DNA of 64,000 bases, from assembly GCF_010015445.1 (NCBI RefSeq), contig NC_053119.1:26478383-26542382 (forward strand), written 5' to 3'. The translations under genes and the position numbers were made by a program. The DNA is from Perca fluviatilis. Lineage: Eukaryota > Chordata > Actinopteri > Perciformes > Percidae. Shown here piece by piece: positions 49,588 through 64,000 of the stretch (positions within the stretch are counted from its first letter, which is position 1; every line of letters starts with the position of its first letter). The notes below the pieces were generated by a model, which had not been told where the DNA came from, did not search any database, and saw only the letters and a list, made by a program, of their open reading frames with translations.

Positions 49588-50269
49588 AACGCCCATATTA
49601 TGCTCATTTTCAGGTTCATAATTGTATTTTAAGGTTGTACCAGAATAGGTTTACATGGTTTAATTTTCAAAAAACACCATATTTTTGTTGTACTGCACAG
49701 CTCTCTCTCACTGCTGCAGATCCTCTTTTCACCTGGTCTCTGTTTTAGCTACAGAGTGAGACCTCTTTTCTTCTTCTTCTTCTGTACTATCTTTGATTGC
49801 ACTCGCACATGCGGAGTAGTTCAGATGTAGAGCATGTCAGCTAGCTAGCTCCATAGACAGTAAAAGAAAGGTTGTTTCTCCAACTTCGGTCAGTTACAAG
49901 GCAGGATTAGCTGGGAGACTTCTAAACGAGGGCGCACATGTAAGTAGTTCTTTTGTAGATTATGGTGAACTTGTGTGTGTTGTAGCAGTGCTTTGCTATT
50001 GAGAACAAGGTATTATGCTAGCGTTAGCGCTAACGCTAGCATGCTAACGGTTGCGGTTAGCCAGCTCGTTTCGGCTTGTGACGTAGAAAGCCCTGCAGAT
50101 TTTGAACAGCTCACCCGAAAACTGAAGGCAGGACACATTCAGAAACCGTATCTCACTCAAAACAGCATGGATGGATTTTTTTCAAAGTTTGTATGTGTGT
50201 GGAAGCATCCGAGACACAAAATAACACCCCAAATCCCAGAAAAAGTGATTTTTTCATAATATGGGCACT
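49588..50269. mobile_element. TTAA-flanked MITE, copy 1
   Basis: Starts AACGCCCATATTATGCTC after TTAA (49584-49587) and ends CATAATATGGGCACT before TTAA (50270-50273). The inverted ends and TTAA target resemble piggyBac-type non-autonomous elements. The 682-bp interior holds a 28-bp perfect palindrome at 50015-50042. A second copy in reverse orientation lies 1.6 kb away. Confidence 0.82.
50015..50042. repeat. 28-bp perfect palindrome
   Basis: The half-site ATGCTAGCGTTAGC is followed directly by its exact reverse complement. It lies inside MITE copy 1, at the point where the second copy's homology ends. Confidence 0.95.
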
Positions 50270-51412
50270 TTAACCAATCTCAAACAAACACCATATTTCT
50301 AAATAGATATAAGGTGAAAAGGCTGTGGATTTTTTTTAGATGTAACTTCTAATGACGAGAGAAGAAAAGCAAATCTGTCCATTTGTGGATGCTGACAGAA
50401 AATTATTTCAAGATATTATCACTTCCCACTTTGAATAAATCTATCTCAATGTCATCGCTTTGATCCGATAAAAACAGTGATGTTATAAAGCAGGTAAATG
50501 ACAGCTCTTGTCAGGCCATTAATCGGTGCGCAAAGTCCTTGAAATCCATTCTGCAGTTAGCATCATATAGCCAAGAAAACAGGGCAGTTCAATTAATTTT
50601 GGTTTTACTAAGAAATTGTGTAGCGATGACATTAATAGCACGGTCGATTCACCTGCTGCAAGCCCTGTTAGTACACCTCCCGCCGGGGTGACAACGCAAA
50701 AAGAAGCTGAAGAAATAATGTCCTCTCTGGCTGAAGATGGTGGTGGTAACAGCTGGTCAGAGGCCAGTCACGATCCTAACCCCTCTTGCTCCTCTCTCCC
50801 GTTAAATTGGAACAGCCAGCAGCGGAGGGACTGGAAGAGCCGATATACATGGCTGTTTGTTAAGGATAGAAGCTTGGGGTGCGTCGCTTAGGCCTAATTG
50901 AACGGATGAATTATGGTATTCTTCGGTAGCCTGAGTGACTTTAACCCGTTGTTCATGTGGAATCTCAAACACAGCCTGATGCTTTGTTTATAGACTATTT
51001 GTGGGTGGCTGTTTGCTGTTTGACCTATGAATTCCTGTCGATAAAGTATAATAGGGTAAATCCTGTATAGTGCATGAACTTGTAGCTGTTACGTATCTTT
51101 GTAAGTCATTGTACGTCGCAACCACACGACAAAGTGGGCTCCCCAAAAGGCCACGGTATAGTTTGAACACTGGGCCTCTAACATTTATATTTTTTCTACG
51201 AATCTTTGAGTTAACATGTACTAAACATGAGTTGAATTTGCACCGTAGCGCCGCTACGCCTTGGTTCTCATGACAAGAATAGCATGTATAATTATCTTTA
51301 TTGAAGTGAATTAGGTTGAAATTGCACGTCAAAATGACACATTGTTAATATTTTTAGAGATCTCCCCAAAATTTCACAAATCACGTTTTCAGGGGAGCCC
51401 ATGTCTTATTTA

Positions 51413-51860
51413 GCCTTTAATTTTAAAATCCTAAGAATGGAAAAGAATTTTCCATTCTTATCCTATTGACAGTCTGGGATGTATATACTATCACCCTGAG
51501 GTGAAATGAGTCTGGCTAAATGGGAGGTTTCGTTTTTAGAGCAGCCTGTAAAAGAGTTACAATATGGCTTTAATTAGCAGCCCAAAAAGGAGTTAAAATA
51601 TAGCTTTAATTGGAAATTGAAGCCTTTAATTTTAAAGTCCTATGACAGAATTTTCCATTCTCACCCTATTGACAGTCTGGGATGTGTATACTATCACCCT
51701 GAGGTGAAATGAGTCTGGCTAAACAGGTGATTTCGTTTTTAGAGCAGCCTGAAAAAGAATTACAATATGTCTTTAATTAGCAACCAAAATATAGCCAACA
51801 TATAGCGTTCATTGGACATTTAAGCCTTTAATTTTAATGTCATATGTCAGAATTTTCCAG
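51413..51860. repeat. Tandem duplication, ~205-bp unit, 2.2 copies
   Basis: GCCTTTAATTTTAA occurs at 51413, 51622 and 51824. The first two units share long blocks such as ATTGACAGTCTGGGATGT and ATCACCCTGAGGTGAAATG. The third is cut off after about 37 bases, where the second TTAA-type MITE begins. Confidence 0.85.
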
Positions 51861-52291
51861 CATACTACCTCGTTCTCAATAGCAAAGCACCACTACAACA
51901 CACACAAGTTCACCATACTCTACAAAAGAACTACTTACATGTGCGCCCTCATTTAGAAGTCTCCCAGCTAATCCTGCCTGCCTGACTGACTGAAGTTGGA
52001 GAAACAGCCTTTCTTTTACTGTCTATGGAGCTAGCTAGCTGACATGATCTACATCTGAGCTACTCCGCATGTGCGAGTGCAATCAAAGATAGTACAGAAG
52101 AAGAAGAAGAAAAGAGGTCTCACTCTGTAGCTAAAACAGAGACCAGGTGAAAAGAGGATCTGCAGCAGTGAGAGAGAGCTGTGCAGTACAACAAAAAGAT
52201 GGTGTTTTTTGAAAATTAAACCATGTAAACCTATTTTGGTACAACCTTAAAGTACAATTATGAACCTGAAAATGAGCATAATATGGGCTCT
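51861..52291. mobile_element. TTAA-type MITE, copy 2, inverted and truncated
   Basis: Reverse-oriented homologue of the left part of the element at 49588-50269. It ends AGCATAATATGGGCTC next to TTAA (52292-52295). Its left limit corresponds to about 50016 of copy 1, so everything beyond the palindrome is absent and no TTAA is present on that side. Confidence 0.85.
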
Positions 52292-52590
52292 TTAAAATCC
52301 AAAATGTGAATGTAATTTCAACAGCAGCAGAACCTTACTGCACAATAGTTGTCTTATCTGATGCCATCACTAGGCTGATTTAAGAATTGAATTTAGGCTG
52401 CTATATTACAGTGAGTTCATTTCATTCATGTGTGAGGATAGTGGCTCAGGAAAGACAGGGGAAGGCAACAGGTAGGTCTACCATTAGGTGGAAGTGTAGG
52501 GGGAGCCACTTGATACCAACTGATTAATTTCTTAATATTATGGAAAAACTAATATGGAAAATCAATTACATAATGTTTGTTTGACAATAT

Positions 52591-55500
52591 GTATATATGA
52601 GAAGAACACAGGCAAGGAGTGAATGAGACAGACATGAGGTCGGCAATGGCATCAAATAGAGATGAGACCAGTGATGACATCAGGTAGGATTTCTATTAGT
52701 TAGACCACACAAAACTAAATGTCTAGTATGGTTTAAATTTCTGTTGACCAACCTATTCACTGTGTCCTTTTTGGGGAAAAAATAGTGCAGACAGAGATGG
52801 AAAATATAACAATTAGCCTATACTTCGGACAGCGAGGCCGTAGTAAATAATCAGATAATAATAATAATAATAATAATCAGAACGCAAATTTAAACATCCG
52901 TAACGCATATGCCCAATGCCATCAATGATGATTTATTTATTGTAATGAAAATACAGTACAAGAAAAAATGGGGCTACAATAATGTGGTTGCCACGGGGCA
53001 AACCAGGGTGATGATTAGGTTGCCACTTGTCGCAATTTGGTTGTGGGCAACGCGTTAATGTTGAGCCCGTATTTATATATATGTACATATATACTATATA
53101 ATTATCTATAATTATGGTAGGCCTACAGTGGCTGATATACTTTAAAAATAAACTTTTATTATTTAAAGCCCATACATGATGATGTCCGGTACACTTATTT
53201 ATTTATTTTTGTTGGGGGTATCTGTATCTCATACAGCCATGTCAATACACAAAGAGCTAGGTCAGCTCACCTAAATGTATGCATCTTATTTGTTTCCTGT
53301 TTAATAGTATATTTTCTTTGAAATAAAAAAAACACCTTTAGGGTTTGTCAAATATTCCTGTAAGAGTGAAAACAAGCACTGAAGGAAATATAATACATGA
53401 AAAACATAAAAGTACACACGACAGATTAATACATTTATACAATATTAGAGTCACTGTCAAAGTCACTGTCTCCTATAAAGCACAGGTATATGAAGCCCTC
53501 TTGTGGTCTAAATATGATCTGTCTGATTCTACACTCTTTGGACAAAAGTGTCTGCCAAATGAATAAATGTATGGGTAAATAATCTGGATATTCACTTACA
53601 ACATAAGTGTATGTTGTATGTGGTGTATGTATATATGAGAAGAACACAGGCAAGGAGTGAATGAGACAGACATGAGGTCGGCAATGGCATCAAATAGAGA
53701 TGAGACCAGTGATGACATCAGGTAGGATTTCTATTAGTTAGACCACACAAAACTAAATGTCTAGTATGGTTTAAATTTCTGTTGACCAACCTATTCACTG
53801 TGTCCTTTTTGGGGAAAAAATAGTGCAGACAGAGATGGAAAATATAACAATTAGCCTATACTTCGGACAGCGAGACCGTAGTAAATAATCAGATAATAAT
53901 AATAATAATAATCAGAACGCAAATTTAAACATCCGCAACGCATATGCTCGAATGCCATCAATGATGATTTATTTATTGTAATGAAAATACAGTACAAGAA
54001 AAAAGTGGGCTACAATAATGTGGTTGCCACGGGGGCAACCAGGGGTGATGATTAGGTTGCCACTTGTCACAATTTGGTTGTGGGCAACCGTTAATGTTGA
54101 GCCCGTATTTATATATATGTACATATATACTATATAATTATCTATAATTATGGTAGGCCTACAGTGGCTGATATACTTTAAAATAAACTTTTATTATTTA
54201 AAGCCCATACATGATGATGTCCGGTACACTTATTTATTTATTTTTTGTTGGGGGGTATCTGTATCTCATACAGCCATGTCAATACACAAAGAGCTAGGTC
54301 AGCTCACCTAAATGTATGCATCTTATTTGTTTCCTGTTTAATAGTATATTTTCTTGTGAAAAAAAAACACCTTTAGGGTTGTTTGTGACAATATTCCTGT
54401 AAGAGTGAAAACAAGCACTGAAGGAAATATAATACATGAAAAACATAAAAGTACACACGACAGATTAATACATTTATACAATATTAGAGTCACTGTCAAA
54501 GTCACTGTCTCCTATAAAGCACAGGTATATGAAGCCCTCTTGTGGTCTAAATATGATCTGTCTGATTCTACACTCTTTGGACAAAAGTGTCTGCCAAATG
54601 AATAAATGTATGGGTAAATAATCTGGATATTCACTTACAACATAAGTGTATGTTGTATGTGGTGTATGTATATATGAGAAGAACACAGGCAAGGAGTGAA
54701 TGAGACAGACATGAGGTCGGCAATGGCATCAAATAGAGATGAGACCAGTGATGACATCAGGTAGGATTTCTATTAGTTAGACCACACAAAACTAAATGTC
54801 TAGTATGGTTTAAATTTCTGTTGACCAACCTATTCACTGTGTCCTTTTTGGGGAAAAAATAGTGCAGACAGAGATGGAAAATATAACAATTAGCCTATAC
54901 TTCGGACAGCGAGGCCGTAGTAAATAATCAGATAATAATAATAATAATAATAATCAGAACGCAAATTTAAACATCCGCAACGCATATGCTCGAATGCCAT
55001 CAATGATGATTTATTTATTGTAATGAAAATACAGTACAAGAAAAAAGTGGGCTACAATAATGTTGTTGCCACGGGGGCAACCAGGGGTGATGATTAGGTT
55101 GCCACTTGTCACAATTTGGTTGTGGGCAACCGTTAATGTTGAGCCCGTATTTATATATATGTACATATATACTATATAATTATCTATAATTATGGTAGGC
55201 CTACAGTGGCTGATATACTTTAAAATAAACTTTTATTATTTAAAGCCCATACATGATGATGTCCGGTACACTTATTTATTTATTTTTTGTTGGGGGGTAT
55301 CTGTATCTCATACAGCCATGTCAATACACAAAGAGCTAGGTCAGCTCACCTAAATGTATGCATCTTATTTGTTTCCTGTTTAATAGTATATTTTCTTTGA
55401 AATAAAAAAAACACCTTTAGGGTTTGTCAAATATTCCTGTAAGAGTGAAAACAAGCACTGAAGGAAATATAATACATGAAAAACATAAAAGTACACACGA

Positions 55501-57752
55501 CAGATTAATACATTTATACAATATTAGAGTCACTGTCAAAGTCACTGTCTCCTATAAAGCACAGGTATATGAAGCCCTCTTGTGGTCTAAATATGATCTG
55601 TCTGATTCTACACTCTTTGGACAAAAGTGTCTGCCAAATGAATAAATGTATGGGTAAATAATCTGGATATTCACTTACAACATAAGTGTATGTTGTATGT
55701 GGTGTATGTATATATGAGAAGAACACAGGCAAGGAGTGAATGAGACAGACATGAGGCCGCAATGGCATCAAATAGAGATGAGACCAGTGATGACATCAGG
55801 TAGGATTTCTATTAGTTAGACCACACAAAACTAAATGTCTAGTATGGTTTAAATTTCTGTTGACCAACCTATTCACTGTGTCCTTTTTGGGGAAAAAATA
55901 GTGCAGACAGAGATGGAAAATATAACAATTAGCCTATACTTCGGACAGCGAGACCGTAGTAAATAATCAGATAATAATAATAATAATAATCAGAACGCAA
56001 ATTTAAACATCCGCAACGCATATGCTCGAATGCCATCAATGATGATTTATTTATTGTAATGAAAATACAGTACAAGAAAAAAGTGGGCTACAATAATGTG
56101 GTTGGCACGGGGGCAACCAGGGTGATGATTAGGTTGCCACTTGTCACAATTTGGTTGTGGGCAACCGTTAATGTTGAGCCCCCGATTTATATATATATAC
56201 ATATATACTATATAATTATCTATAATTATGGTAGGCCTACAGTGGCTGATATACTTTAAAATAAACTTTTATTATTTAAAGCCCATACATGATGATGTCC
56301 GTACACTTATTTATTTATTTTTGTTGGGGTGTCTGTATCTCATACAGCCATGTCAATACACAAAGAGCTAGGTCAGCTCACCTAAATGTATGCATCTTAT
56401 TTGTTTCCTGTTTAATAGTATATTTTCTTTGAAATAAAAAAACACCTTTAGGGTTTGTCAAATATTCCTGTAAGAGTGAAAACAAGCACTGAAGGAAATA
56501 TAATACATGAAAAACATAAAAGTACCGCACAGATTAATACATTTATACAATATTAGAGTCACTGTCAAAGTCACTGTCTCCTATAAAGCACAGGTATATG
56601 AAGCCCTCTTGTGGTCTAAATATGATCTGTCTGATTCTACACTCTTTGGACAAAAGTGTCTGCCAAATGAATAAATGTATGGGTAAATAATCTGGATATT
56701 CACTTACAACATAAGTGTATGTGTATGTGGTGTATGTATATATAAGAAGAACACAGGCAAGGAGGAATGAGACAGACATGAGGTCGGCAATGGCATCAAA
56801 TAGAGATGAGACCAGTGATGACATCAGGTAGGATTTCTATTAGTTAGACCACACAAAACTAAATGTCTAGTATGGTTTAAATTTCTGTTGACCAACCTAT
56901 TCACTGTGTCCTTTTTTGGGGAAAAAATAGTGCAGACAGAGATGGAAAATATAACAATTAGCCTATACTTTCGGACAGCGAGGCCGTAGTAAATAATCAG
57001 ATAATAATAATAATAATAATAATCAGAACGCAAATTTAAACATCCGCAACGCATATGCTCGAATGCCATCAATGATGATTTATTTATTGTAATGAAAATA
57101 CAGTACAAGAAAAAAGTGGGCTACAATAATGTGGTTGCCACGGGGGCAACCAGGGGTGATGATTAGGTTGCCACTTGTCACAATTTGGTTGTGGGCAACC
57201 GTTAATGTTGAGCCCGTATTTATATATATGTACATATATACTATATAATTATCTATAATTATGGTAGGCCTACAGTGGCTGATATACTTTAAAATAAACT
57301 TTTATTATTTAAAGCCCATACATGATGATGTCCGGTACACTTATTTATTTATTTTTTGTTGGGGGTATCTGTATCTCATACAGCCATGTCAATACACAAA
57401 GAGCTAGGTCAGCTCACCTAAATGTATGCATCTTATTTGTTTCCTGTTTAATAGTATATTTTCTTTGAAATAAAAAAAACACCTTTAGGGTTTGTCAAAT
57501 ATTCCTGTAAGAGTGAAAACAAGCACTGAAGGAAATATAATACATGAAAAACATAAAAGTACACACGACAGATTAATACATTTATACAATATTAGAGTCA
57601 CTGTCAAAGTCACTGTCTCCTATAAAGCACAGGTATATGAAGCCCTCTTGTGGTCTAAATATGATCTGTCTGATTCTACACTCTTTGGACAAAAGTGTCT
57701 GCCAAATGAATAAATGTATGGGTAAATAATCTGGATATTCACTTACAACATA
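52591..57752. repeat. Five-copy tandem array of a ~1.04-kb unit
   Basis: Units begin at GTATATATGAGAAG or its variant: 52591-53628, 53629-54667, 54668-55707, 55708-56735 and 56736-57752 (the last is about 22 bases short). Units are nearly identical by eye, differing in scattered substitutions, small indels and an (ATA)n tract. Each holds a TATATATGTACATATATA stretch and a GGACAAAAGTGTCTGCC segment resembling a fish SINE tail. No protein gene is seen in the unit: its recurrent 73-codon frame lacks an ATG start. Confidence 0.95.
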
Positions 57753-58525
57753 CAGCAATTGAGATTGCTTGTAGTTTGAATCCCATAAAAAATGCTGCAT
57801 GTTTTATTTCAAGAGTCATCCTAAATCTTACAAAGCCTCAAGATGCTGTAAAATTGAATCATTTTACTTAAGAATTCTGTAATTTATACAGAGTTTTTAG
57901 ATGCAGCTTTGAAATAAATACGTGTATGGCCATGAAATTCAACAAAGCTATTATCTGAAATGTGGCAGTCATTATTTAGGATGAAAATTGCAGTGGTGTG
58001 CACAGGACCCTGCCTGCGGTGTTTGGTGAGGTGTACTTGCAAGCAGAAGTAGCCCCCAACATTAGGGCCCCAACTGTACACACAATGAGACTTGGTCTTA
58101 AAGAGCACATTAGCCAACTAGAGGGCCACTTGGGGAGACCACATTGGCACTTGAGACTATTATGGCAGATACTATGTTAAGTACGCATTTCAAATGTCCC
58201 CCCTGTTTTAAATGAGTGATGTGATATGTCTTTCCTGGTTGGCTAAGTTCATCTTCTGCTAGGAAGTCAGATGGTTGTCACTGTCAGTGATACAGTGGGC
58301 CTTCTACACCTACTTGTCTCAGGATGAGTGTATCTTACCCTCTTCCCATGGCCTGCCAGAGAGCACAGATAATTGAGTAAAAATACTGACTGTGATTTTC
58401 GCTATATACTGTCTATGGATTTTCGCAACGCATAACTTTCCTTCACCAGCTGTCCAATGAGAATCCAGGATGCTGGAGCGCGTGTCGCTCGCCCGTGGGG
58501 GTTGAAGCGTGAGGGAAGCAAGTTT
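57753..58525. other. Unassigned spacer upstream of nap1l4
   Basis: Unlike the preceding array, this sequence appears single copy. No exon or known repeat was recognised. Confidence 0.4.
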
Positions 58526-58699
58526 ATTTTTTTTCCAGGATAGCGAAGGCAGGTTCCGCCTTACTCTGCCTCTGATTGGCGTACCCTGACATTCGTACCC
58601 TAAACCTAACCAATCCCTCGCATCTTGCCTAAACCTAACCAACCCAACCAGAGCAGGCAACGAGGGCGGGTCATGCCTTCCCCATCCTAGGAAAAAATT
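58526..58699. mobile_element. Probable MITE at the nap1l4 promoter
   Basis: TTTTTTTCCAGGATAGCGAA at the left and TTCCCCATCCTAGGAAAAAA at the right are imperfectly inverted, and the adjoining GGCAGGTTCCGCC / GGCGGGTCATGCC continues the match. CCTAAACCTAACCAA repeats occur in the middle. It would lie directly against the presumed nap1l4 start region. Confidence 0.5.
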
Positions 58700-58742
58700 T
58701 GGCGAGAGGAAGGCAACCAGCTATAATTCCGCTCAGCTAGAG
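58700..58742 (+). other. nap1l4: Probable untranslated first exon of nap1l4 (3' end)
   Basis: A strong donor CTAGAG|GTAAGA follows 58742, about 1 kb before the exon holding the ATG. That exon starts after the acceptor TTATTTATTAG at 59713. The 5' boundary given here is arbitrary, since no TATA box was seen. The call rests on donor quality, position and the untranslated leader in exon 2. Confidence 0.45.
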
Positions 58743-59738
58743 GTAAGACCATAAATGTAAGACTGCTAAAACAGCTAGTAAGCACAGCCGTTTCATTAAT
58801 ACAAACATTTGCTATCATGTTAGGGTATTGATTAGTAACGTTACGAATTATCTCACTAATGAGAAGGGCCGCTGGTGAACTGTCTTGAAGACACTTTGCT
58901 CTGACTCTGGTGCTTTCATTAGCTAACGATCAGCTTGTCAATGCGGGCGGCTAGCAGTAATAAGTTAGCTGTAACGTTAACGGGCAGTTTTATCTACATA
59001 CTGGATAGTCTTAGCATTGTTGCTTTAGCAACTTATTAGCATACAACATTATCATTAGCTAGTTTGTGCGGATGGGGGATACAAGGTTAATTTAATTTGT
59101 TAACCTTCGCACTTGCTGTTAGCTAAAGCATTGTTCATAGCACGTTGACTTGTAGCTAGCTCGGTTAGCTAGCTAGCTGCTGTCAGATCTTTGGCACCGC
59201 CCATACCATGTTAGTATTAATATGTGCTTGTTTGTACGCCGATGTAAGAGTGTAGATTCATTTGATATTGTTTTATCAGTGATCCTCTGTAACTGTCAGA
59301 GGCAGCGATAGTAATTTGACTTATTGTAAATGGAGAGATGCTAACTTTGGTTGTCATAGCCTAGCCCAGCTGCCATTAGCATGTCAATGCGTCATCGGCC
59401 TGCGCTTGCGCAACACCAGTGTTGCTGTTATTGAGTCAAGTGAGCTCAGCTGGCCAGTCGCTCTGACTTCCTAGCTGACGCTTGTTTCAGTTAGCACCCC
59501 TCGTGAAATCAACGGAGGTGATGGTTGTGTGGCAATGTAATAATGATAAGAATGATTAAATGACAGGCGCAAACGCGCTCGCTGGTGAAATAGAATTGTC
59601 ACTGTTTTTCCCATTCACTCTGTTGCTGGCCTTGTCAGTAGGAACCCATACAGGCTGCGATTCATGATGACGAGTATAATGTCTAATATCATTTTTCTGT
59701 TTTTATTTATTAGAGGGGGAAGGAGCTGTCACTCGGTA

Positions 59739-63880
<4,142 letters not shown>

Positions 63881-64000
63881 GTGAGAGAAAGAGCATACAA
63901 GCATGCTTCTTAAACTGTGTCTTTGACACACATGATGTTGAGGTTTAAAAAAAAACAAAAAAAACATAGGTATTGTGTGGTTTGTTAAACATTTCTGTTC

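Noticed and set aside
53345..53566. 73-codon frame repeated in each unit of the tandem array
   Set aside because: It recurs only because the unit is repeated, has no ATG start, and covers the SINE-tail-like segment.
52591..57752. Regularly spaced repeat array resembling a CRISPR
   Set aside because: Units are about 1 kb and contiguous, without short repeats and unique spacers, in a vertebrate genome.

Overview
The window is vertebrate nuclear DNA from a teleost fish, most likely a percomorph, though the species cannot be named from sequence alone. The evidence is split genes with GT/AG introns, a teleost-type IGF-II precursor, very many long (GT)n/(AC)n tracts, and SINEs and MITEs of kinds common in fish. 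No bacterial, phage or CRISPR-like content was seen.

Three protein genes can be read exon by exon. igf2 (minus strand, codons between 20073 and 24725) encodes a 214-residue IGF-II precursor in four coding exons. th (minus strand, 27417-34024) encodes a complete 488-residue tyrosine hydroxylase in 13 exons. nap1l4 (plus strand, from 59739) encodes a nucleosome assembly protein; seven coding exons (222 complete codons) lie in the window and the gene runs off the right edge. The order igf2-th-nap1l4 corresponds to part of the mammalian 11p15.5 IGF2/TH neighbourhood. No insulin gene lies between igf2 and th, where amniotes carry it. The three genes do not form one pathway: igf2 is a secreted growth factor, th starts catecholamine synthesis, and nap1l4 is a histone chaperone.

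Layout. 1-14160: no gene; microsatellites, a TIR element pair at 6.6-7.7 kb and a Tc1-like MITE at 8.6-9.1 kb. 14180-14305: an isolated TATA box followed by a splice donor with no recognised gene behind it. 14415-16502: a hAT MITE with a perfect 8-bp target duplication, a tRNA-derived SINE and a further TIR element. About 19.2-24.9 kb: igf2. 24.9-26.7 kb: igf2/th spacer. About 26.7-34.2 kb: th and its CRE/TATA promoter. 34.8-36.25 kb: a 1.4-kb hAT derivative with a broken BED-finger reading frame. 42.05-43.48 kb: a PIF/Harbinger-like derivative, followed by a second SINE. 49.6-52.3 kb: two inverted copies of a TTAA-flanked MITE around a 205-bp tandem duplication. 52591-57752: five tandem copies of a ~1.04-kb unit whose variants alternate A-B-A-B-A. 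58.7 kb to the end: nap1l4.

No convincingly new biological system was found. The most useful leads are the tandem array with its possible two-unit periodicity, the orphan promoter on the 3' side of igf2, the palindrome-truncated inverted MITE pair, and the repeat-rich th upstream region.
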